Positions 44,580 through 53,095 are shown, counted from the stretch's first letter. The stretch: 64,000 nt of DNA from Flavobacterium cerinum (GCF_004028155.1 NZ_SBII01000012.1:1-64000), one strand, 5' to 3'. Numbers and translations: made by a program. The notes: generated by a model from the letters alone, not told the origin.

Positions 44580-44636
44580 CACTTTGTACCACTTTATACC
44601 ACTTTGTTGATAAGTTTTGCACTTTCCTACCACTCT
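44580..44636 (-). promoter_or_regulatory. Probable MraZ operator: array of AAAGTG boxes
   Basis: On the minus strand AAAGTGGTAA, AAAGTGGTAC and AAAGTGGTAT stand in exact 10-bp steps (CACTTT at 44580, 44590 and 44600). Another AAAGTG is at 44620 in the same register and AGAGTG is at 44631-44636. Known MraZ sites are direct repeats at 10-bp spacing (TGGGN in E. coli; AAAGTG-type in mollicutes, from memory). Position over the promoter suggests repression by MraZ. Confidence 0.75.
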
Positions 44637-44907
44637 TAAAAAATTGCGCTTTAAACCCGTAAAGCGTTAAACATTAGTGATAATACACATCTTGAAAAAA
44701 ATTGATAGAAAAACTGTAAATTTTTAAGACATCTTAACATCTTCACTACATTATCTCAAAAAAAGAAGGGAGGAAAGCTCATATACTATTTAAGATTTAA
44801 ATAACACAGCAGTTTGTTAATATCTCCCAAGGCTTACAAAAGGGCGGCAAAGGTTAAAAATTAACCCAAATATTATACAGTAAAATAATTTTTAAAGTTT
44901 AAAACCA
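44637..44907. other. Divergent intergenic region between mraZ and the hydrolase gene
   Basis: No gene is seen. It is AT-rich and lies between the MraZ operator on the left and the hydrolase promoter box at 44908 on the right. Confidence 0.55.
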
Positions 44908-44915
44908 TATATTTG
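44908..44915 (+). promoter_or_regulatory. -7 promoter element of the alpha/beta hydrolase gene
   Basis: TATATTTG fits TAnnTTTG, 29 bases before the ATG. Confidence 0.55.
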
Positions 44916-44944
44916 TGTTAATTTGAAATTGTTTAGAACCCAAC

Positions 44945-45730
44945 ATGCACAGCACAACAAAAGAAGGCAAATACAGTTATTTTGAAGCCGGAGAAGGCAC
45001 CCCAATAATTATTTTACACGGCCTCATGGGAGGATTAAGCAATTTTGATGGTGTGGCAAATTACTTCCCACAACATGGTTACAAAATAGTTATCCCAGAG
45101 CTACCAATCTACACACAGAGTATATTAAAGACAAACGTAAAGGCTTTTGCTAAGTGGGTAAAAGATTTTATTACTTATAAAGGTTTTGACCGGGTAATAT
45201 TACTTGGTAATTCATTAGGCGGACACATCGCTTTATACCACACAAAAATGTACCCTGAAAAAATGCTTGGACTTATCATAACCGGAAGTTCCGGACTTTA
45301 TGAAAGTGCCATGGGCGACAGCTACCCAAGAAGAGGTGATCGTGATTATATTCAGAAAAAAGCACAGGACGTATTCTATGATCCTGCAATTGCAACTCCT
45401 GAAATCGTTGAAGAAGTTTATGCAATGGCAAATGACCGCATAAAACTGATCAAGACCTTAACGATCGCTAAAAGTGCGATTCGCCATAATATGGCTAAAG
45501 ACCTGCCAAAAATGCACGTCCCTACCTGCATCATCTGGGGAAGAAACGACAACGTAACACCACCGGATGTAGCCGAAGAATTCCACAAACTACTACCTAA
45601 CTCAAGCCTTTCATGGATTGACAAATGCGGACATGCTGCTATGATGGAACATCCTGATGAGTTTAACAGGCTTATGCACGAATGGCTTAAAAAGCTGGAT
45701 GTAGCCCACCACCTTTTAACAGAAGATTAA
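44945..45730 (+). CDS. Alpha/beta-fold hydrolase
   Basis: This 261-residue protein has the oxyanion HG motif (IIILHGLMGG), nucleophile elbow GNSLGGH with Ser90, acid in IIWGRNDNVTPP and His in DKCGHAAMMEHP. Substrate class (ester, lactone, C-C bond) cannot be told. It is divergent from the dcw cluster and upstream of engB, a gene order I recall in related genomes; no link to division is shown. Confidence 0.9.
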   Translation: MHSTTKEGKYSYFEAGEGTPIIILHGLMGGLSNFDGVANYFPQHGYKIVIPELPIYTQSILKTNVKAFAKWVKDFITYKGFDRVILLGNSLGGHIALYHTKMYPEKMLGLIITGSSGLYESAMGDSYPRRGDRDYIQKKAQDVFYDPAIATPEIVEEVYAMANDRIKLIKTLTIAKSAIRHNMAKDLPKMHVPTCIIWGRNDNVTPPDVAEEFHKLLPNSSLSWIDKCGHAAMMEHPDEFNRLMHEWLKKLDVAHHLLTED

Positions 45731-45756
45731 TTCCGGCATTAGACAAAACAACATAG

Positions 45757-45824
45757 TTGGCCACGAATTACACCAAACACAAATTAAGCTCATGCGGATT
45801 TGTATAATGAGTGTAATTCGTGGC
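45757..45824. repeat. Dispersed-type inverted repeat upstream of engB
   Basis: GCCACGAATTACAC (45760-45773) and GTGTAATTCGTGGC (45811-45824) are exact inverse copies, 37 bases apart. The word GCCACGAATTACAC is one I remember as a widespread intergenic repeat in bacteria. The right arm ends 15 bases before the engB -7 box. Confidence 0.7.
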
Positions 45825-45838
45825 TAAAAAATTTAGAG

Positions 45839-45846
45839 TAACTTTG
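45839..45846 (+). promoter_or_regulatory. -7 promoter element of engB
   Basis: TAACTTTG fits TAnnTTTG exactly, 43 bases before the ATG. Confidence 0.6.
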
Positions 45847-45889
45847 CCGCTTAGAGGCAACAGCCATCAAACCCATAATACCCAGCAAA

Positions 45890-46510
45890 ATGAAAATCAA
45901 TACTGCCGAATTCGTAATAAGCAATTCCGATGTGAGCAAATGCCCAAGAGAGCCATTACCAGAATATGCATTCATCGGCAGATCTAACGTAGGCAAGTCG
46001 TCACTGATAAATATGCTTACCGATCGAAAAAGCCTTGCTAAAACATCAGGACGTCCTGGAAAGACCCAGCTTATAAATCATTTCAAAATCAATGAGAACT
46101 GGTTCCTTGTCGATTTACCTGGTTATGGTTATGCCCGTGTATCGAAGCAGACCAAACAAACGTTCCAGGCTTTTATCATGGATTATTTTGAACAGCGTGA
46201 ACAATTGGTTTGTGCTTTTGTACTGATAGACATTCGTCTTGAGGCGCAAAAAATAGACCTTGAATTTATTACTTACCTTGGCGAGACCGAAGTACCTTTT
46301 TGTATCGTGTTTACCAAAGCAGATAAAATAAGCCGTGGTAAGGTAGATCAGCACGTTGCTGCCTACCGCCAAAAACTTTTAGCAAACAACTGGGCAGAGA
46401 TGCCGCCACACTTTGTAACTTCGGCGACAGAGAGTACAGGTCGCGAACAGTTACTTGGCTATATTGACGAAGTAAACCAAACTGTTTTTAAAAATAACAG
46501 TTTCATATAA
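45890..46510 (+). CDS. engB: Ribosome biogenesis GTP-binding protein EngB/YsxC
   Basis: This 206-residue GTPase is needed for assembly of the large ribosomal subunit. G1 is GRSNVGKSSL (about 30-39), the G2 region is SGRPGKTQ, G3 is VDLPGYGYA, G4 is FTKADK and G5 is TSATES. Length and motifs are standard. It is monocistronic with its own promoter and a long terminator hairpin. Confidence 0.96.
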   Translation: MKINTAEFVISNSDVSKCPREPLPEYAFIGRSNVGKSSLINMLTDRKSLAKTSGRPGKTQLINHFKINENWFLVDLPGYGYARVSKQTKQTFQAFIMDYFEQREQLVCAFVLIDIRLEAQKIDLEFITYLGETEVPFCIVFTKADKISRGKVDQHVAAYRQKLLANNWAEMPPHFVTSATESTGREQLLGYIDEVNQTVFKNNSFI

Positions 46511-46535
46511 TAGTCGGGTAAATAAACCCAGTTTA

Positions 46536-46598
46536 AAAATTCCTCTCTTCCATCAAAATTGTACAAACGTACTTTTTAACAGAAGAGAGGAATTTTTA
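46536..46598 (+). terminator. Terminator of engB
   Basis: AAAATTCCTCTCTTC (46536-46550) and GAAGAGAGGAATTTT (46582-46596) form a 15-bp stem with a T-run after it. The 31-base loop holds a second small hairpin (GTAC aaac GTAC). Confidence 0.8.
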
Positions 46599-46620
46599 TT
46601 TTATAGATTGCTAATTCTAA

Positions 46621-46662
46621 TGTTCCACTTCTTTCACACCAAAATATACACAAAGTGGAACA
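46621..46662. repeat. Inverted repeat with TTCCACTT arms
   Basis: TGTTCCACTT (46621-46630) is the exact inverse of AAGTGGAACA (46653-46662), loop 22 bases. It lies in the gap between the convergent engB and gldC genes. Confidence 0.5.
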
Positions 46663-46715
46663 CCATGAATTAAAAATTCTCTGAGCCCCTTATTTTTAAG
46701 GCATTCTTTATAAAA

Positions 46716-46754
46716 AATATTCCACTTAAAGAATAGTACTAAAAATGGAATATT
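46716..46754. repeat. Second inverted repeat with ATTCCA arms
   Basis: AATATTCCA (46716-46724) is the exact inverse of TGGAATATT (46746-46754). It shares the TTCCACTT word with the previous repeat, 100 bases away. Confidence 0.45.
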
Positions 46755-46763
46755 ATATACCAT

Positions 46764-46792
46764 AAAAAAAGCGGCATTAAGCCGCTTTTTTT
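46764..46792 (-). terminator. Terminator of the gldB-gldC operon
   Basis: AAAAAAAGCGGC and GCCGCTTTTTTT form a strong hairpin with a 5-base loop and T-runs on both sides. It touches the gldC stop codon. Confidence 0.88.
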
Positions 46793-47132
46793 ATTTCTTC
46801 TTGATCTCAAGTTTTTCTGCGAAATAATCACAAAAATCTTTCATGGTCTCGCTCATTTTTTTGTCTCCCGTTGCACGTTCAAAAGTTTCAGACATTGAAA
46901 CCAGTGTTTGGTGATAAAAAACCTTCATTTCATCTACAGGCATGTCTTTTGTCCAAAGATCAATTCGCATACTCTCCTGCGCTTTACTATCCCATACAGA
47001 CAGCATAACCGCTTTAGATTCTTCGTTTACCACACCACCGTCACGGGCAGTCCATATTAATTTTTCAGGAACACGGTTTTCATCCAGTTCCACGACAATG
47101 TTTATCTCTGATTTTAAAATAGTATTAGACAT
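46791..47132 (-). CDS. gldC: Gliding motility protein GldC
   Basis: This 113-residue soluble protein starts MSNTILKSEINIVVELDENRVPEKLIWTA and has SKAVMLSVWDSKAQESMRIDLWTKDMPVDEMKVF, matching GldC. GldC lies next to gldB in gliding flavobacteria and supports GldB function or level. It overlaps the gldB stop by one base, so the two are translationally coupled. Confidence 0.92.
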   Translation of the reverse strand: MSNTILKSEINIVVELDENRVPEKLIWTARDGGVVNEESKAVMLSVWDSKAQESMRIDLWTKDMPVDEMKVFYHQTLVSMSETFERATGDKKMSETMKDFCDYFAEKLEIKKK

Positions 47133-48097
47133 TACTTCTTCGGTTTGTATTTAGAATTATCAAAAATCGTTTTGGCATCAGTTGCCAAAAGCTGCTGCAA
47201 AGGTATGTTTTTATTATTTTCGGCGTATGCCTTTACGATCTGCCAGCCTAACCACTGCCCTATTCTTCCGGGTGACTCGTTATCAAGCTCAAGGTAGAAT
47301 TTAGAAAAAGGTGCCGGGTTTATAAAACGCCCTGCCAGTTTAGGATCGGTGTCAAACAGTAATTTTTTATCTACAAAATAACGCCATATTTCAGACTCAT
47401 TTGCTTGTGCCCATGCAAGTTGTTTGTCAGTATATGCTATTTTCTCATTGTCCGGAACATCGGGAATAAGCAAATCTTTTAAATACAATTCTTTACCATA
47501 ATAGATCATAAGTCCCAATAGCGACCTGTCGCGAGGCGGTGCAATTTTATCGGCAGAAAAAGATGAAACAGCATTTGGTAATATCTGCGGAGCCTCAAAT
47601 TCCTGTCTTTGGTATTTAGGAAAATCTACATAAAACTTATGGTCTTTACCCAAATAAAGGTCAAGTGAGATAAGCATTAGCGTATCGGCATAAATAACCC
47701 TGTTCGCATAATCCATTTCAGATAGTAATGTTACCACCCTTGGTGTATTAGTTTCCGGGAAATAATATTTGGTACGCTGAAATAAAGCAGCAAGATCCTG
47801 CTCTAAAGCATCTGTGTTAGGAAATTTTTTATCTACCTCTTTGTGCAGTTCCTGCAATAACGGATCTTTTATTTTTGCTACCCAAACAGCATCTTCATTA
47901 CCTGCCGGGAAAAAATAAGGATACTGTTTTTTAACTGTAGCCAGTTCTTCAGGTTTGCTATCATAAAAGATATCATCAAAACGTTCAATTTTTATTTTAG
48001 GCAAAGGCACTTCTGCAATTTTAGCATCTGCTTCATTATCCTTCTTACAGGAAACGATAGATACTATAAGCGCAAGAATAAAAATGGATTTCTTCAT
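47132..48097 (-). CDS. gldB: Gliding motility lipoprotein GldB
   Basis: This 321-residue protein has a lipoprotein signal ending IVSC (Cys near residue 17) and then the GldB-type domain with IERFDDIFYD, LEQDLAALFQRTKYYFP, LLSEMDYANRVIYADTLMLISLDLYLGKDHKFY and SPGRIGQWLGWQIVKAY. In F. johnsoniae GldB is required for gliding and T9SS-dependent functions. It has a TATATTTG promoter and is divergent from nadE, as in other flavobacteria. Confidence 0.93.
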   Translation of the reverse strand: MKKSIFILALIVSIVSCKKDNEADAKIAEVPLPKIKIERFDDIFYDSKPEELATVKKQYPYFFPAGNEDAVWVAKIKDPLLQELHKEVDKKFPNTDALEQDLAALFQRTKYYFPETNTPRVVTLLSEMDYANRVIYADTLMLISLDLYLGKDHKFYVDFPKYQRQEFEAPQILPNAVSSFSADKIAPPRDRSLLGLMIYYGKELYLKDLLIPDVPDNEKIAYTDKQLAWAQANESEIWRYFVDKKLLFDTDPKLAGRFINPAPFSKFYLELDNESPGRIGQWLGWQIVKAYAENNKNIPLQQLLATDAKTIFDNSKYKPKK

Positions 48098-48145
48098 TTT
48101 TTGGTTTTATTAATAAATTCTAATTTATGTTTTTTAATTTTAGCG

Positions 48146-48153
48146 CAAATATA
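48146..48153 (-). promoter_or_regulatory. -7 promoter element of gldB-gldC
   Basis: TATATTTG on the minus strand fits TAnnTTTG, 49 bases before the ATG. A TTCG lies 19 bases further upstream, at the right place for the -33 element. Confidence 0.55.
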
Positions 48154-48181
48154 CGTACTCACCCCTAATTAACGAACAATT

Positions 48182-48988
48182 ATGCCTACCAACTCCTCTT
48201 TTAAAGCCGAAGCTATAAATAAACACATTGTAAACTGGCTTCGAACCTATGCTGAAAACGCAAAAGTAAAAGGTTTTGTTGTGGGAATATCGGGTGGTAT
48301 AGACTCTGCGCTTACCTCAACACTTTGTGCACAAACAGGATTCCCTACGCTTTGCGTAGAAATGCCTATTCACCAGGCCGAAAGCCATGTAAGCCGAGGC
48401 CGTGAACACATCAAATATTTGTGTGGAAAATTTGACAATGTATCTTCCGTAGAAGCCGATCTTACTCCGGTTTTTGAAGGTTTTAAAAAGCAGGTACCCG
48501 AAACAGAAAATCCTCACCTTTTAGCACTAACATTAGCAAATACCCGCGCAAGATTACGAATGACCACGCTGTACTATTTTGCAGGAATCCACAGTGCTTT
48601 AGTAGCCGGAACTGGTAATAAAGTTGAAGATTTTGGAGTAGGTTTTTTTACAAAATATGGCGATGGCGGGGTCGATTTAAGCCCTATTGCCGACCTGATG
48701 AAATCTGAAGTAAGAGAACTGGCAAAATACCTCGGCATAACTAATACAATCCTTACTGCAAAGCCTACGGACGGACTTTTTGGTGATGACCGAAGTGATG
48801 AAGACCAACTTGGCGCAAGTTACGACGAATTGGAATGGGCCATGCTGGAATTAGAAAAAGGAAAGACTCATAACGATTTTTCCGGAAGAGAAAAAGAAGT
48901 ATTTGAAATCTATAAACGACTGAATATCATCAATCAACACAAGATGAATCCTATACCTGTATGTGAAATTCCCATGAATTTGAAATAA
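48182..48988 (+). CDS. nadE: NH3-dependent NAD+ synthetase NadE
   Basis: This 268-residue protein makes NAD+ from nicotinic acid adenine dinucleotide. The PP-loop is GISGGIDSALTS (about 35-46), and NTRARLRMTTLYYFA, GTGNKVEDFGVGFFTKYGDGGVDLSPI and KPTDGLFGDDRSDEDQLG are NadE signatures. There is no glutaminase domain, so it uses free ammonia. It is divergent from gldB. Confidence 0.95.
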   Translation: MPTNSSFKAEAINKHIVNWLRTYAENAKVKGFVVGISGGIDSALTSTLCAQTGFPTLCVEMPIHQAESHVSRGREHIKYLCGKFDNVSSVEADLTPVFEGFKKQVPETENPHLLALTLANTRARLRMTTLYYFAGIHSALVAGTGNKVEDFGVGFFTKYGDGGVDLSPIADLMKSEVRELAKYLGITNTILTAKPTDGLFGDDRSDEDQLGASYDELEWAMLELEKGKTHNDFSGREKEVFEIYKRLNIINQHKMNPIPVCEIPMNLK

Positions 48989-49061
48989 AATTCCTTCATT
49001 CACAATACTTTAAGATTTAAATACTTAACTTTACTATTGTCAAAACAAAAAAATCTTAATT

Positions 49062-49691
49062 ATGATCAAACTATGCCTCGCGGATAACCATCCTGTCGTA
49101 CACTATGGGATGAAGTCGTACTTTAGCGAAAATCCGCAAATAAGCTTCGCCGGTGTGGTCAACAACCTGGACAGCCTGCTCGAAACACTGGGCAAAAAAT
49201 CAGTTGATGTTGCCGTAATTGACCTGGAGCTTGAGGGTCTTACCAGCATTAGCTCGGTAAAATCTTTGGTAAAGGATTTCCCTGAAACCAAGGTAATTAT
49301 CTTTACCAACCTTGCAGAGCAAATCTATGCTCCAAATGCATTGAAAGCGGGTGTTTCGGCCTACGTGCACAAGAGCGCTAAAATGGAAGAACTGGAAAAT
49401 GCCATTAAAAAAGTAAATGAAGGCGAAGTTGTTTTTAGCGAAGCCGTTAAGAAAAATCTTGCTTTACTTAATAAAGGTAAAAAATCCGAACGACTGTACA
49501 GAAAACTGTCTTCAAGAGAAATTGAGGTGCTTCGTTACCTTAGTGAAGGCAAGAAAAACAAGGAAATTGCAAAATTGCTTGATCTTAATGAGAAAACAAT
49601 CAGCACTTACAAATTACGATTACTTACTAAATTACACGTAACTAATCTTGTGGATCTGGTAAATAAAGCGAAAACGCTTGACATTGTTTAG
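49062..49691 (+). CDS. NarL/LuxR-type response regulator
   Basis: This 209-residue protein has a receiver domain with acidic pocket D8, phospho-acceptor D54 (AVIDLEL), the Thr in IIFTNL and the Lys in YVHKSAK. A LuxR-type HTH follows (LSSREIEVLRYLSEGKKNKEIAKLLDLNEKTISTYKLRLLTKL). No histidine kinase is nearby, so it is an orphan regulator. Its position between nadE and dnaG gives no hint of its targets. Confidence 0.92.
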   Translation: MIKLCLADNHPVVHYGMKSYFSENPQISFAGVVNNLDSLLETLGKKSVDVAVIDLELEGLTSISSVKSLVKDFPETKVIIFTNLAEQIYAPNALKAGVSAYVHKSAKMEELENAIKKVNEGEVVFSEAVKKNLALLNKGKKSERLYRKLSSREIEVLRYLSEGKKNKEIAKLLDLNEKTISTYKLRLLTKLHVTNLVDLVNKAKTLDIV

Positions 49692-49778
49692 TCTTCTATA
49701 AACCCCCAGAAGATCAAATAAAATAATCTACTACATTACCACATAGTACCTGGATAAGTACGCTTAAACCGGTACATT

Positions 49779-49813
49779 AAAAAAACGTCTTGCTACTACC
49801 AGGACGTTTTTTA
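49779..49813. terminator. Bidirectional terminator between the regulator and dnaG
   Basis: AAAAAAACGTC and GACGTTTTTT are inverse copies around a 13-base loop, between convergent genes. Confidence 0.8.
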
Positions 49814-49826
49814 TTTTTAAAATCTA

Positions 49827-51812
49827 TTAAAAGAATTGGCTCCTGAGCCTGTTTATTTTCCTTGACAGGTAATTAACTAATGTATTGTAGTCGTTTACAG
49901 CAATTAGAATCTCCATATTATTAGCCTCTGGGCTCACCTGCATTTTTAAATCCTGTATAAGCCTTCCAAGCAGCAACCAGCGTAGGTCTATAATGTGTTC
50001 ATTAGTGTAACCTGCAGCGGTTACTATTTTTTCTTTAACCGGAATCTGTTTTTTTTCCTCCCAGGCATTAAGAGAATACCTCTCGTCTTCCATATAAATA
50101 TCCGTAGCTTCCTGTTGCAGCTGCGGCGAAAGGCCGTTTAAAAACGTATCGATAACCAATGTTTGATTTATAAGATAGTGATCAACAATACTTTTATATA
50201 AATCTTTAAATAACGGATTTGTAAATTCTATTTCATCCTCCTGCAGATTAAGATATATACGCTCATATACCTTACATGTTTTTTGTTCGGTATGTTCATA
50301 TTCTTTACCATACTCATCATATTTAATATAAACATCTTCAAAATCCTGTTCGGTACCTCCGTAAAGCAACAGTATCTCAATGATCTTTCGTTCAAGACCC
50401 TCAAGAATATTTATCTTTTGCTGCTCACCAGGCATAACATCATCCTGAACCGGACGCATCGTATTTGCCTTTTGCTCTTCTTTCATTTTTTTACCGGCAT
50501 TGGTAACATCCTTTTGAATAAGCTGGGCCAACTCGCTTGAAAGCACCTGCTCAGATATATCCATGATACGCGCGCATTCCTGCGTATAAATTTCGCGCTG
50601 TATCCTATCCGGTATTTTAGAGATACTGGTAACCATATCCCTGATAAGTCCGGCTTTTTTAACCGGGTCGTTCTTGGCATCATCCATCAATAAGGAGGCC
50701 TTAAACTGTATAAAGTCTTTTGCATTGTTAGCTAAATAAGCTACCAGCTCATCATAAGGTGTTTTCTTAGCAAAGCTATCCGGGTCTTCTCCATCCGGGA
50801 AAGCACATACTTTTACATTCATCCCTTCTTCAAGTATAAGGTCGATACCACGAATGGATGCCCTTAATCCGGCAGCATCACCATCAAACAGAACTGTAAT
50901 GTTTTTAGTAAGCCTGCTTATCAGTCGAATCTGGTCGGGCGTTAAAGCCGTACCCGATGATGAAACCGTATTCTCTATACCTGCCTGATGAAACTGAATA
51001 ACATCGGTATATCCTTCTACTAAAAAGCAATTATCCTGTTTAGCAATTGCCTGCTTGGCATGGTAAATACCATACAGCACTTTACTCTTATGATAAATAT
51101 CGCTCTCTGGTGAGTTCAGGTATTTAGCAGCTTTTTTATCATTAGTAAGTATTCGCCCTCCAAAACCCAGCACCCGGCCGGACATACTTTGTATAGGGAA
51201 CATTACACGTCCGCGAAAACGATCTACGTGCCTACCGTCTTCTCTAACAATAGTAAGACCTGTTTTTTCTAAATACTCCAACTTATAGCCTTTACCCAAT
51301 CCTTCTTTTGTAAAAGCATCCCATTCTTCAGGGGAATAGCCTAACCCAAATTTCTTAATTGTATCACCCGTAAAGCCACGTTCCTTAAAATAAGAGTATC
51401 CAATAGCACGACCTTCATCAGCGTTTAAAAGAGTATTGTGAAAATATTTCTGAGCAAATTCCGAAACCAGGTACATGCTTTCCTTTTCGTTAGCCTGCTC
51501 CCTGTCTCCTTCGGTCTGCTCTGTTTCTTCGAGTTCTATGTTGTATTTTTTCGCTAGGTAGCGAATAGCTTCAGGATAAGTAAAATGCTCGTGTTCCATT
51601 AAGAATGCAACAGCATTACCTCCTTTTCCTGAGCTAAAATCCTTCCATATCTGTTTAACAGGCGACACCATAAATGACGGCGACCTTTCGTTACTAAAAG
51701 GACTTAGTCCTTTATAATTTGTACCTGATTTTTTTAAATTGACAAAATCGCCAATTACCTCCTCTACACGAGCAGTTTCAAAAACAGTATCTATGGAACT
51801 TTTAGATATCAA
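49827..51812 (-). CDS. dnaG: DNA primase DnaG with degenerate zinc finger
   Basis: This 661-residue primase makes RNA primers for replication. The TOPRIM catalytic core is clear (CFLVEGYTDVIQFHQAGIENTVSSSGTAL, TVLFDGDAAGLRASIRGIDLILEEGMNVKVC), and a DnaB-binding C-terminal part follows. The N-terminal zinc-binding site, normally C-x2-H and C-x2-C, reads SPFS (37-40) and DFSS (58-61), so all four metal ligands are lost while the surrounding pattern (PSFMVSPVKQIWK) stays. The start is a TTG at 51812, with a TAACTTTG promoter 29 bases upstream. Confidence 0.93.
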   Translation of the reverse strand: MISKSSIDTVFETARVEEVIGDFVNLKKSGTNYKGLSPFSNERSPSFMVSPVKQIWKDFSSGKGGNAVAFLMEHEHFTYPEAIRYLAKKYNIELEETEQTEGDREQANEKESMYLVSEFAQKYFHNTLLNADEGRAIGYSYFKERGFTGDTIKKFGLGYSPEEWDAFTKEGLGKGYKLEYLEKTGLTIVREDGRHVDRFRGRVMFPIQSMSGRVLGFGGRILTNDKKAAKYLNSPESDIYHKSKVLYGIYHAKQAIAKQDNCFLVEGYTDVIQFHQAGIENTVSSSGTALTPDQIRLISRLTKNITVLFDGDAAGLRASIRGIDLILEEGMNVKVCAFPDGEDPDSFAKKTPYDELVAYLANNAKDFIQFKASLLMDDAKNDPVKKAGLIRDMVTSISKIPDRIQREIYTQECARIMDISEQVLSSELAQLIQKDVTNAGKKMKEEQKANTMRPVQDDVMPGEQQKINILEGLERKIIEILLLYGGTEQDFEDVYIKYDEYGKEYEHTEQKTCKVYERIYLNLQEDEIEFTNPLFKDLYKSIVDHYLINQTLVIDTFLNGLSPQLQQEATDIYMEDERYSLNAWEEKKQIPVKEKIVTAAGYTNEHIIDLRWLLLGRLIQDLKMQVSPEANNMEILIAVNDYNTLVNYLSRKINRLRSQFF

Positions 51813-51840
51813 GACGTATTGGGGTGAAAAATTTGAGAAG

Positions 51841-51848
51841 CAAAGTTA
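51841..51848 (-). promoter_or_regulatory. -7 promoter element of dnaG
   Basis: TAACTTTG on the minus strand is an exact TAnnTTTG match. Predicted leader of about 20 bases. Confidence 0.6.
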
Positions 51849-51929
51849 CAAAGTTTTTAACTGGATAAAGAATTTAATACATCAACAGTATTCAAGTTCT
51901 CATTACAATTATCGCGATAGCCTTAAAAC

Positions 51930-51966
51930 AAAAAGAGGATGCTTCTTATAGAAGCACCCTCTTTTA
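51930..51966 (-). terminator. Terminator of the sigma/anti-sigma/OMP operon
   Basis: AAAAGAGGATGCTTC and GAAGCACCCTCTTTT pair with one mismatch around a 5-base loop and have a T-run on both strands. Confidence 0.82.
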
Positions 51967-51994
51967 TCAAAGTACAAAACTAACCTTTACTTTT

Positions 51995-53053
51995 TTAATT
52001 GAAATCAAATCTTACACCAAGCGATAAGTTATTCTGATCAATATCATTGTTACTAAAAATAGTCTGCAAATCATATTTAGCATACAAGCTTGTTTGTCCG
52101 TAGCCTATGTAAGCACTTACACCATATACAAAATCGTTTACATTAAAATCACCTTTGGTTTTAGCTTTTACATCATTACCGCTGGCATCTGCATATTTTA
52201 CAATTTGTTTTTCTTTTACATTAAATCCTGTATATCCCCCAAATCCAACACGGAAGCTCTGATGCGTAGGGAAATAAACTTTTTCGCCATTCATTCTCTT
52301 TTTAGTAAAGTCAAGTTCAAAATGAACCGGAACTACAAGGTTTACATAACGAAAACGGGAAACATCCAGATCAAGACCAGAATCTACAAGACCTGTTTTA
52401 TTACCATCTACAGCAAATATCTTATTGTTATCTGCCCTAAGATTGTTGTACTGCAAAGACAGTCCGTATTTTATATGTAGTAAATTGTTGTTTTTAAACA
52501 ATCTTGTATTCCAGGTTACACCCCACTCATAAAACTCAGAACGGTCTTTAAAGTTAGCATGATCTATTTTATCATCGGCTACCAGGCGGTTTATACCAAA
52601 AGCAAGCACAAACTGAGATGTTGTTCTTTTATACTCAAAAGTTTTAATCTTTACCTTGGTTGTATCTGCTTCGTCTTCATTATCTTTTTCAAAGTTAATA
52701 GAAAATCTGGATCTCCTTGGATTGCTAACAATTTTACCGTTTACCTTATCTTTAACCAAATCAGAAAGTTTTTGTTCTTCAACAGCTACTCCCGTTTCAA
52801 TTTTCTTGGCACGCATTTCGGCAAGCTGTTGTTTTTTAGCTGCTGCATCTGCAGATGATATTTCGTTTCTTTCCAATTGTGCATTTATAGCCTCCACTTC
52901 AACTTTAAGGGAGTCCTTTTGCTTCTTTGTTATGGTCTCAATAGTTTTTGAAATAGTTCTCGCTCTTTGTTCGAAAGTTTCTGTTTCCTGAGCAGATAGT
53001 TTAGTTGCGAGCAGGCATAGTAATCCCACTACATAAAAAGTTACTGTTTTCAT
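51995..53053 (-). CDS. Outer-membrane beta-barrel protein with N-terminal coiled coil
   Basis: This 352-residue protein has a signal peptide ending KLSAQ and a charged coiled coil at about residues 24-100 (TETFEQRARTISKTIETITKK, AKKQQLAEMRAKKIE). A predicted eight-or-so-stranded barrel follows (QFVLAFGINRLV, LHIKYGLSLQYNNL, QSFRVGFGGYTGFN) and ends LSLGVRFDFN with a terminal aromatic residue typical of outer-membrane insertion. It is the third gene of the ECF-sigma operon, so it may be a main product of that regulon. I do not recognise a more specific family. Confidence 0.8.
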   Translation of the reverse strand: MKTVTFYVVGLLCLLATKLSAQETETFEQRARTISKTIETITKKQKDSLKVEVEAINAQLERNEISSADAAAKKQQLAEMRAKKIETGVAVEEQKLSDLVKDKVNGKIVSNPRRSRFSINFEKDNEDEADTTKVKIKTFEYKRTTSQFVLAFGINRLVADDKIDHANFKDRSEFYEWGVTWNTRLFKNNNLLHIKYGLSLQYNNLRADNNKIFAVDGNKTGLVDSGLDLDVSRFRYVNLVVPVHFELDFTKKRMNGEKVYFPTHQSFRVGFGGYTGFNVKEKQIVKYADASGNDVKAKTKGDFNVNDFVYGVSAYIGYGQTSLYAKYDLQTIFSNNDIDQNNLSLGVRFDFN

Positions 53054-53095
53054 GTTTCTGATGAATTAAATTGTTATTTGTTTTTGATTGATGGT

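Noticed and set aside
44570..44636. CRISPR-like array suggested by the regular CACTTT repeats
   Set aside because: The unit is only 10 bp with no spacers and lies over the mraZ promoter; it fits a transcription-factor operator and there are no cas genes.
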